Assembly (NCBI GenBank): GCA_002449915.1
Contig: DJXY01000124.1
Location: forward strand, 1-6,211
Reading direction: 5' to 3'
Length of the DNA stretch: 6,211 nucleotides
DNA from: Oribacterium sp. UBA6992
GTDB taxonomy: Bacteria; Bacillota; Clostridia; Lachnospirales; Lachnospiraceae
Shown: positions 1 to 5,106 of the stretch, one piece after another
How the letters are laid out: every line of letters starts with the position of its first letter
Position numbering within the stretch: the first letter of the stretch is position 1
The notes under the pieces: model-generated
Seen by the model: only the letters and a program-made list of their open reading frames with translations
Database searches by the model: none
What the model was told of the DNA's origin: nothing
Position numbers and translations under genes: made by a program

Positions 1-289
1 CATGCAGAACAACATCCCGGCGGTACTGTCTGTCATGAAGTTTATTTATGACAACATCATGTACGCAGAGCTTAATACCAAATCAGATTACTGCGAATGC
101 TGCGGATACGATGGTGAAATCAAAATCGTTGAGGATGAAAACGGTAAGCTGGTTTGGGAGTGCCCGAACTGCGGCAACCGTGATCAGTCCAAGATGTCTG
201 TTGCAAGAAGAACCTGCGGCTATATTGGAACCCAGTTCTGGAATCAGGGTCGTACACAGGAGATTAAGGACAGAGTCCTGCACCTGTAA
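1..289 (+). CDS. nrdD: Anaerobic ribonucleoside-triphosphate reductase (class III), C-terminal part
   Basis: Class III ribonucleotide reductase reduces ribonucleoside triphosphates to deoxyribonucleotides in the cytoplasm of anaerobes, using a glycyl radical installed by the radical-SAM activase NrdG. Only the last 95 residues are present; the family is usually about 700 residues, so the gene begins well before the window and the Met at base 2 is internal. Visible residues, numbered from that Met, are two zinc-binding Cys pairs (C31/C34 in CECC and C54/C57 in CPNC), followed by the radical loop RRTCGYIG. By comparison with E. coli NrdD the radical glycine is the Gly after the Cys, here G73. 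The tail FWNQGRTQEIKDRVLHL is typical of the family. The stop is TAA at 287-289. No nrdG follows: a strong terminator lies 95 bp downstream, so the activase must be upstream or elsewhere. Identification is very secure. Confidence 0.97.
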   Translation, partial: MQNNIPAVLSVMKFIYDNIMYAELNTKSDYCECCGYDGEIKIVEDENGKLVWECPNCGNRDQSKMSVARRTCGYIGTQFWNQGRTQEIKDRVLHL

Positions 290-383
290 TAGCAGACTTT
301 ATGCCTGGCGGAATAATAAAAACATAAATGCAAGTGGATTTCCGTTAACTATTTATTAAAACGTTAAACTGAAATATCCATAT

Positions 384-433
384 AAGAGGCGTGTCGCATG
401 AGCACATAAAGTGCCGGCGGCAGCCTCTTTTTT
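384..433 (+). terminator. Intrinsic terminator after nrdD
   Basis: Arms AAGAGGC (384-390) and GCCTCTT (423-429) pair perfectly. Inside them, after one bulged G, 392-397 pairs with 417-422 (one G-U), and a further GCAC/GTGC stem (402-405 with 411-414) closes an ATAAA loop. The right arm runs directly into a six-T run (428-433). This long GC-rich stem plus T run is a classic Rho-independent terminator. It separates nrdD from the aconitase gene, which therefore needs its own promoter. Confidence 0.88.
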
Positions 434-443
434 ATCTGAGGAC

Positions 444-458
444 ATTCCAAATTGGAAT
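444..458 (+). promoter_or_regulatory. Perfect 15-bp palindrome, candidate LysR-type operator of the aconitase gene
   Basis: The sequence ATTCCAAATTGGAAT has 7-bp perfect arms around a single central A at 451. It contains a symmetric T-N11-A (T445 to A457), the geometry known for LysR-type binding sites. Its centre lies about 65 bp upstream of the start predicted from the TACAAT box at 504-509, which is where LysR-type activators usually place their recognition site. A LysR gene lies just downstream of the aconitase gene. That this regulator binds here is inference; no second copy of the exact palindrome was seen in the window. Confidence 0.5.
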
Positions 459-480
459 ACCATTATTTGCTTATTGCATT

Positions 481-509
481 TCTTTCTTTTCTGCAGCATC
501 AAGTACAAT
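481..509 (+). promoter_or_regulatory. Possible weak promoter of the aconitase gene
   Basis: TACAAT at 504-509 matches the -10 consensus in five of six positions and predicts a start near 516, about 63 bases before the aconitase ATG. There is no good -35 hexamer at 16-18 bp spacing, only pyrimidine-rich TCTTTC-like sequence at 481-486. A weak -35 would fit an activator-dependent promoter together with the palindrome at 444-458. The call rests mainly on the -10 box and on the need for a promoter after the nrdD terminator. Confidence 0.35.
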
Positions 510-578
510 GGAAGCATAGAAAATCGACAAATAATTAACCGGGAAAATATAGGTAACGTCAGGGAGGAAAACATAAGC

Positions 579-2561
579 ATGGGAGATTCACTAACACGTA
601 AGATTATTCGTTCACATATGGTCGCTGGCTCGATGCAGCCGGGAGAAGATGTATTTGTCAAGGTCGATCAGACGCTGACACATGATATCAATGCCGTTAT
701 GACCTATCTTGGATTTGAGCAGCTGGGCATCCCGACACAGGTAAAAACATCGGTATCTTATCTTGATCATAACCTTCTTTATATTGATTTCAAGACACCG
801 GATGACCATAACTATCTGCGTACGATCGCGGAAAAGACCGGAGTATATGTGTCCCGTCCCGGCAATGGTATCTGCCATATGGTGCAGACCTCCCGTTTTG
901 CGGTTCCCGGTGAGTTGCTTATGGGAGGAGACAGCCATACGCCGTCTGGCGGTGCTGTCGGCATGCTCTCGATCGGCGTAGGCGGCATGGATATTACCAC
1001 AGCGATGGCAGGTGTCCCGATGCGTCTCACGATGCCTAAGGTTGTGAAGGTAAATCTCACTGGTAAGCTAAGAGCCGGAGTCAATGCCAAGGAGGTCGTG
1101 CTGGAGATGCTTCGCCGCGTGACGATCAAGGGTGGTCTCGGCAAGGTTTTTGAATATGTCGGCGAGGGCGTAAAGACGCTTTCGGTTCCGGAGCGGCTGA
1201 CCATTGCCAATATGGGTGCGGAAATGGGTGCGACAAGCTCCATCTTTCCGGCAGATGAGGTTGTAAAGGAATTTATGGAAGCGCAGGATCGCGGAGACCA
1301 GTATAAGGCGTTTCTCCCGGATCCCGATGCGGAATATGATGAGGAGATGACTCTTGATATGAGTGCTCTTGAACCACTCATTGCGCTCCCGCACCAGCCG
1401 GATAATGTTGTACCGATGCGGACGCTTAAGGAGCATCCGGTCGTTGAGCAGGTGTTCATGGGCTCCTGTACCAATGGCTCCTACAGCGACTTTGCCAAGG
1501 CTGCCCTTGTGATGCAGGGCCGTCATGTCAGTGAAAACCTTCAGTGCACAGCAGGAATTGCCAGCAAGCAGATCTATAAGCAGCTGTTGAAGGATGGCTA
1601 CCTTGATATGCTGATTGATGCCGGAGTACGGATCCTCGAGCTAAGCTGTGGTCCATGCTGTGCCATCGGACAGGTCCCACCGACCAATGGTGTTGCCGTG
1701 CGTACCTCAAACCGCAACTTCCGTGGCCGTGCCGGTTCTCCTAATGCGAATATTTATCTTGTGTCGCCGGAAACCGCAGCCGCGACTGCCATAAAGGGAA
1801 CCTTTGCGACCGCAGAGGAAATTATGGGAGAGGAGGTTCATAGGCTTGCCGACATTCAGGAACCGATACATTACATAGTGGATGACGCGATGATTATCCC
1901 GCCGCTTCCGGAGGAGGAACGAGCGAAGGTGAAGGTTCTGAAGGGACCGAATATCGCCTTCCTTCCGGTACCGGAGAAGCCGGAAAAGAACCTCTGTGCA
2001 CGGATTTCCTTAAAAGCCGGGGATAATATTTCAACAGATGATATTACACCTGCGGGGGCGGAATTCTCCTCCATGCGCTCCAACATTCCGCTCATGTCAA
2101 AATACTGCTATAACCGCTATGATCCGGAATTTGCCGGGCGGGCGAAGGAGCTTAAAAAGTCCATCATCATTGGAGGTGAGAATTACGGTCAGGGATCGTC
2201 GAGAGAACATGCCGCGATTAACCCGATGTATCTTGGCGTAAAAACGGTCATTGCCAAAAGCATTGCCCGTATCCATAAGGGAAATCTGATCAATCATGGA
2301 GTGATACCAATGATCTTTGAGGATCCGGCGGATTATGACAGGTTGGATCAGATGGATGAGCTTGAGATTGATGACTTTATCGGACAGATTCCGACGAGAG
2401 AAGTTCTGGTGCGTGACGTGACCAGGGATTTTACATTCAAGTGCCGTCTGGAGCTCTCGGATGCGCAGCTTGCGGTTGTACTTGCCGGCGGTCAGCTGAG
2501 ATATCTGAAGCAGCAGCTCGTCAAGATGGGCGTGCTTAAGGTGGAAGCGCTGGAGCAGTAA
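579..2561 (+). CDS. Aconitate hydratase (aconitase), single-chain [4Fe-4S] enzyme
   Basis: Aconitase interconverts citrate, cis-aconitate and isocitrate in the cytoplasm through a [4Fe-4S] cluster. The ATG at 579 is chosen because AGGGAGG (561-567) precedes it and homology-like sequence begins at MGDSLTRKIIRSHM; the protein is 660 residues. The catalytic core covers about residues 1-430. It shows D63-H64, GGDSHTPSGGAVG (D118, H120), and the cluster cysteines C297 (GSCTNG), C357 and C360 (CGPC). The swivel domain, about 470-660, shows GDNISTDD (482-488), MRSN (499-502), QGSSREHAA (R542) and SIARIHKGNL (R564), all expected active-site segments. HTPSGG rather than the LeuC-type HTxTxGAxG, and fusion of both domains in one chain, favour aconitase over isopropylmalate or homoaconitate dehydratase. 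It resembles the roughly 640-660 residue Aquifex/clostridial class rather than the roughly 900-residue AcnA or AcnB. A neighbouring isocitrate dehydrogenase supports the call. A methylisocitrate-type substrate cannot be fully excluded. Confidence 0.9.
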   Translation: MGDSLTRKIIRSHMVAGSMQPGEDVFVKVDQTLTHDINAVMTYLGFEQLGIPTQVKTSVSYLDHNLLYIDFKTPDDHNYLRTIAEKTGVYVSRPGNGICHMVQTSRFAVPGELLMGGDSHTPSGGAVGMLSIGVGGMDITTAMAGVPMRLTMPKVVKVNLTGKLRAGVNAKEVVLEMLRRVTIKGGLGKVFEYVGEGVKTLSVPERLTIANMGAEMGATSSIFPADEVVKEFMEAQDRGDQYKAFLPDPDAEYDEEMTLDMSALEPLIALPHQPDNVVPMRTLKEHPVVEQVFMGSCTNGSYSDFAKAALVMQGRHVSENLQCTAGIASKQIYKQLLKDGYLDMLIDAGVRILELSCGPCCAIGQVPPTNGVAVRTSNRNFRGRAGSPNANIYLVSPETAAATAIKGTFATAEEIMGEEVHRLADIQEPIHYIVDDAMIIPPLPEEERAKVKVLKGPNIAFLPVPEKPEKNLCARISLKAGDNISTDDITPAGAEFSSMRSNIPLMSKYCYNRYDPEFAGRAKELKKSIIIGGENYGQGSSREHAAINPMYLGVKTVIAKSIARIHKGNLINHGVIPMIFEDPADYDRLDQMDELEIDDFIGQIPTREVLVRDVTRDFTFKCRLELSDAQLAVVLAGGQLRYLKQQLVKMGVLKVEALEQ

Positions 2562-2650
2562 CGGAATATAGAGCGCAGGCAAAAGCAAAAAGAAAAAGAG
2601 CTTACGGAAAGCATTGGAGCAAGTAAATCAGAGATATCGGCTGTTTTGTA

Positions 2651-2681
2651 TTGGCAGGAGTATTCCTTATCATGCTATGAT
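2651..2681 (+). promoter_or_regulatory. Possible internal promoter for the LysR-type gene
   Basis: TTGGCA (2651-2656) is a good -35 match and TATGAT (2676-2681) a good -10 match, but the 19-bp spacing is longer than ideal. The predicted start, near 2688, lies inside the right arm of the inverted repeat at 2664-2698. A transcript from here would carry a free AAGGAGG, whereas read-through RNA from the aconitase gene would carry the whole hairpin. The -10 box also lies within the dyad, so a protein bound to the dyad would block it. This is a tentative reading. Confidence 0.3.
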
Positions 2682-2706
2682 AAAAAGCATGATAAGGAGG
2701 TTTTTT
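2664..2706 (+). promoter_or_regulatory. 13-bp perfect hairpin covering the LysR-gene ribosome binding site, followed by T6
   Basis: TCCTTATCATGCT (2664-2676) is perfectly complementary to AGCATGATAAGGA (2686-2698) across a 9-base loop. The right arm contains most of the Shine-Dalgarno AAGGAGG (2694-2700) of the LysR-type gene, so in RNA the hairpin hides that site. Two bases later comes a six-T run (2701-2706) reaching the ATG at 2707, so the same structure looks like an intrinsic terminator for the aconitase transcript. As DNA, the dyad could equally be an operator for autoregulation. The structure is seen directly; which role applies is inference. Confidence 0.72.
2694..2700 (+). promoter_or_regulatory. 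Ribosome binding site that fixes the LysR-gene start
   Basis: AAGGAGG is a near-perfect Shine-Dalgarno sequence 6 bases before the ATG at 2707. It decides for this start over the in-frame TTG at 2614, which has no ribosome binding site and would add 31 residues unlike any LysR N-terminus. Five of its seven bases lie in the hairpin stem. Confidence 0.85.
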
Positions 2707-3582
2707 ATGCGGGACAGTGACTGGAAAATCATTTATGAGCTGCATCAGCATCCGAGCATCACAAAGGTGTCGGGACTATTGTATAAGTCGCAGTCGGCAA
2801 TTACAAAACGGATCCAATCCATCGAGGAGGAGCTGGAGTGCCGTATCGTGGAGCGGACACCGCAGGGGGTGAGCTTTACACGCGAGGGCGAATTTGTTTA
2901 TGAGATGGCGGAAAAGCATATTCGGATTCAAAATGAGCTTAAGGATGGACTCCGGAAGCTGCGGGAACAGAACAAGGAAACGATCCGGATTGGTTCTGCC
3001 TATACCTATACAAAGTATTCGCTATATGACGTTTTGAACCCGTTCAGCGAGGCACACCCGGAGATCAGCATTCGCATTATCAATAAGCAAAGCAATCTGC
3101 TCTATGAGATGCTCATGGAGGGAGAGCTGGACGCTGCGTTTATCCGCTCGGATTATACGGCTCAGGTCTATCACGAGCTGGTAGATCATACTGCGGCATA
3201 CTGTGTGACGCGCGATCCGGTGGACCTTCTGCGGCTTCCGGAAATGGAGCTTGTGGCGTATCAGACCAACCAGAAAACGATGGGGAAAATTGCGGACTGG
3301 TGGAGGGAGCGTTTTGGCACAGAGCTGCCGGAGCCCTCCGAGGATGCCGGTTATATTGAGTTTGCTTTCCGGAGCATTTCCGATGGAAATAAGTATCTTT
3401 TATGCTTCCTGCCGGATAATTTTGTGAATGAATATCACCTTACTTTGACGCCGCTTCTCATGAAGGATGGGAAGCCGATTACACGAGACAGCTGGTTTAT
3501 CTATAAAAAGGAGAAAAACCGGCGGACTGCAGTCGATGAGCTGATTCGCTATGTGATAAAAAATGTTAAGATCAAATCGTGA
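2707..3582 (+). CDS. LysR-family transcriptional regulator
   Basis: A LysR-type DNA-binding regulator of 291 residues, the usual family length. Residues about 1-60 form the winged helix-turn-helix: ITKVSGLLYKSQSAITKRIQSIEEEL (18-43) is the recognition region, and ERTPQGVSFTREGE (49-62) the wing. A charged linker helix follows to about residue 92. From IRIGSAYTYTKYSLYDVL on, residues about 93-291 form the two-lobed periplasmic-binding-protein-like effector domain. The gene lies between aconitase and isocitrate dehydrogenase genes on the same strand, so local control of these genes, with a tri- or dicarboxylic acid as likely effector, is a reasonable inference. CcpC of Bacillus, a citrate-responsive LysR protein controlling aconitase, is a functional precedent, but no ATAA-N7-TTAT CcpC box was seen and orthology is not claimed. 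Its start is embedded in a hairpin. No terminator was seen after the stop. Confidence 0.9.
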   Translation: MRDSDWKIIYELHQHPSITKVSGLLYKSQSAITKRIQSIEEELECRIVERTPQGVSFTREGEFVYEMAEKHIRIQNELKDGLRKLREQNKETIRIGSAYTYTKYSLYDVLNPFSEAHPEISIRIINKQSNLLYEMLMEGELDAAFIRSDYTAQVYHELVDHTAAYCVTRDPVDLLRLPEMELVAYQTNQKTMGKIADWWRERFGTELPEPSEDAGYIEFAFRSISDGNKYLLCFLPDNFVNEYHLTLTPLLMKDGKPITRDSWFIYKKEKNRRTAVDELIRYVIKNVKIKS

Positions 3583-3636
3583 TGAAGTCTTACATACATA
3601 GAAAATATATGATGAAAAGTATAATTATTTATATAT

Positions 3637-3665
3637 TTTACACTATATAGAACTGCCGCTATACT
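3637..3665 (+). promoter_or_regulatory. Strong sigma-70/SigA-type promoter of the isocitrate dehydrogenase gene
   Basis: TTTACA (3637-3642) and TATACT (3660-3665) are separated by exactly 17 bp, each one mismatch from consensus, in very AT-rich DNA. The predicted start is near 3672, giving a leader of about 84 bases. An inverted repeat, TATAG (3646-3650) with CTATA (3659-3663), overlaps the -10 box. A weak CATA-N7-TATG dyad (3597-3611) lies about 68 bp upstream of the start. Either could bind a regulator, but both are short enough to arise by chance in AT-rich sequence. Confidence 0.7.
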
Positions 3666-3720
3666 ATGTCAATAGAAGGGATGTCCGCGGAGGAGGCAGG
3701 CATCCGGGGAAGAAAATGTT

Positions 3721-3748
3721 TTATAGCCCTCAGGGCATTATAAAGGAG
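3721..3748 (+). promoter_or_regulatory. Small stem-loop abutting the isocitrate dehydrogenase ribosome binding site
   Basis: GCCC (3726-3729) pairs with GGGC (3733-3736) around a 3-base loop. With a two-base bulge, TTATA (3721-3725) can extend the pairing to TATAA (3739-3743). The Shine-Dalgarno AAGGAG (3743-3748) starts at the foot of the stem, 7 bases before the ATG at 3756. The stem hides almost none of the site, so any regulatory effect would be modest; the ribosome binding site itself is clear. Confidence 0.4.
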
Positions 3749-3755
3749 AGAACAG

Positions 3756-4931
3756 ATGATTACAGAAGAGCAGATCAAGGCAGCAGAAGCTAAATTTGGC
3801 GATCTGATCCGCAGCGAGAATGCGCGGATTGAGGCAATGAAAAAGGACAGTGAGGTAAAGGATTTCTCAAAGCTTACACATATCAAAGTAGGTATCCTTC
3901 CGGGCGATGGCATTGGTCCGATCATCATGGAGCAGGCGGTTCGTGTGGTAAAGGAACTCCTGAAGGATGAGATTGCCTCCGGACGTGTCGAGCTTCACGA
4001 GATTCCAGGTATGACGATTGAGCGTAGATCCGAGCTCATGGAGTCCCTGCCGGCAGATGTCATGGAGGAATGCAGGAAATGCGATGTGCTCGTCAAGGGA
4101 CCATTTGTTACACCAAGACCAGGAGATCCGTATCCAAATCTTGTGTCTGCCAATTCCCTGCTTCGCAGAGGCTTAAATCTTTTTGCGGCGGTGCGCCCGA
4201 TCAAGATCCCGGATAAGGGCATTGACTGGACCTTCTTCCGGGAGAATATCGAGGGAGAGTATATCTGGGGCAACAAGGGTATTGAGGTGAATGAGGATCT
4301 CGGCATTGACTTCAAGGTCTGCACCAAGCCGGGAGCAGAGCGTATTGCGCGTGCGGCATTTGAATTTGCACGTAAAAACGGCAAGACCAATGTCACTGTT
4401 GTTACAAAATCAAATATTGTGAAGCTTGCCGATGGTAACTTCCTTAAGACTGTGCACCGTGTTGGCGCGGAGGAATATCCGGAGATTGAAGTGCAGGATC
4501 GTCTTGTGGATGCGATGGCGGCCAAAATGACGGATCCGGAGTTCAATGCCGGCATCCAGGTTGTGGTACTGCCAAATCTTTATGGCGATATTGTAACGGA
4601 TGTAGCAGCAGAGCTTCAGGGCGGACTTGGCACAGCTTCCAGCTCTAACATTGGTAATCAGTATGCTCTTTTTGAAGCAATCCATGGTACAGCGCCATAT
4701 CTTATGAGTCACGGCCGCGGACATTATGCAAATCCATGCTCGCTGATCCGTGCGATGGGAGAGATGATGGCACACATCGGTTATGGCGACCGGAAAGACA
4801 TCCTGAGTAAGGCACTGGATATCTGTACTGTGACAGAGCGTAAGGTTGTGCTTACGACCGAGACGAAGGATGTATCTACTGCGGAATTTACAGATTATCT
4901 CATTGACACAATCAAGCATCTCGAGAAATAA
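3756..4931 (+). CDS. Isocitrate dehydrogenase-like decarboxylating dehydrogenase (isocitrate/isopropylmalate family)
   Basis: It probably oxidises and decarboxylates isocitrate to 2-oxoglutarate with NAD(P), following aconitase. The protein has 391 residues; the ATG is fixed by AAGGAG 7 bases upstream. A charged extension of about 42 residues precedes the family start (IKVGILPGDGIGP, 43-55). The substrate segment SANSLLRRGLNLFAAVRP has S131, N133, R137 and R147, the S-x-N pattern of isocitrate dehydrogenases; isopropylmalate dehydrogenases lack it. Also visible are R162 and Y169 (FFRENIEGEY), K218 (VVTKSNI), and metal-binding aspartates D278 and D282 (LYGDIVTD). The cofactor loop reads HGTAPYL (310-316). 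E. coli NADP enzyme has Lys-Tyr and NAD-type relatives often Asp-Ile where this has Tyr-Leu, so cofactor preference is open. Homoisocitrate or another 2-hydroxy tricarboxylate is a less likely substrate. The gene has its own promoter and ends before a hairpin. Confidence 0.87.
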   Translation: MITEEQIKAAEAKFGDLIRSENARIEAMKKDSEVKDFSKLTHIKVGILPGDGIGPIIMEQAVRVVKELLKDEIASGRVELHEIPGMTIERRSELMESLPADVMEECRKCDVLVKGPFVTPRPGDPYPNLVSANSLLRRGLNLFAAVRPIKIPDKGIDWTFFRENIEGEYIWGNKGIEVNEDLGIDFKVCTKPGAERIARAAFEFARKNGKTNVTVVTKSNIVKLADGNFLKTVHRVGAEEYPEIEVQDRLVDAMAAKMTDPEFNAGIQVVVLPNLYGDIVTDVAAELQGGLGTASSSNIGNQYALFEAIHGTAPYLMSHGRGHYANPCSLIRAMGEMMAHIGYGDRKDILSKALDICTVTERKVVLTTETKDVSTAEFTDYLIDTIKHLEK

Positions 4932-4940
4932 AAGGAATCT

Positions 4941-4978
4941 GGAGTGAAAGATTGTAGATGCGTTCACTCTTATTTGTG
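4941..4978 (+). terminator. Weak intrinsic terminator or attenuator after the dehydrogenase gene
   Basis: GAGTGAA (4942-4948) pairs perfectly with TTCACTC (4963-4969), with an outer G-U (4941/4970), around a 14-base loop. It is followed by TTATTTGT, a broken T run. It starts 10 bases after the stop. The stem is short and the T run poor, so partial read-through into the prpF-like gene is likely if this is a terminator at all. Confidence 0.45.
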
Positions 4979-5025
4979 AAGACGACTGCTCATCATCAGG
5001 TGTGAAGTACGAGATGGCGGCGGAG

Positions 5026-5057
5026 TTGCCGTATTGTGCAGGTAAATTTAATTTGCC
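5026..5057 (+). promoter_or_regulatory. Near-palindrome and possible weak promoter upstream of the prpF-like gene
   Basis: GGTAAATTTAATTTGCC (5041-5057) is an inverted repeat with 8-base arms around one T and a single T/G mismatch (G-U in RNA). TTGCCG (5026-5031) and TTTAAT (5047-5052), 15 bp apart, resemble a promoter with short spacing, and the -10-like box lies in the dyad. It lacks the symmetric T-N11-A of a LysR box. The gap of 175 bases between the dehydrogenase and prpF-like genes leaves room for separate control, but neither promoter nor operator is convincing alone. Confidence 0.28.
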
Positions 5058-5106
5058 CTACTCGATTGCTGCAGGTTAAAAGCGGTAGAATGGAGATTTT
5101 TATTAT

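Noticed and set aside
290..383. A missing nrdG or small gene between nrdD and its terminator
   Set aside because: The 94 bases contain no start with a ribosome binding site and no plausible frame, only AT-rich untranslated sequence.
411..578. In-frame GTG extension of the aconitase by 56 residues, including a hydrophobic stretch
   Set aside because: It starts inside the nrdD terminator, has no ribosome binding site, and the extra residues do not resemble aconitase. The ATG at 579 follows AGGGAGG and gives the normal family N-terminus.
812..1474. Long minus-strand open frame of 220 codons inside the aconitase gene
   Set aside because: It is antisense to a well-supported gene, its Ser/Pro/Thr/Arg-rich composition is typical of a shadow frame, and it has no recognisable domain or start signals. 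Other minus-strand frames across 83-6162 were rejected for the same reason.
2667..2683. CcpC-type citrate-responsive operator in front of the LysR gene
   Set aside because: The Bacillus CcpC box is ATAA-N7-TTAT. Here the order is TTAT-N9-ATAA, with reversed half-sites and different spacing.
2614..2706. In-frame TTG start adding 31 residues to the LysR protein
   Set aside because: No ribosome binding site precedes it, it reads through the hairpin, and the start at 2707 has a near-perfect AAGGAGG and begins exactly at the usual LysR helix-turn-helix.
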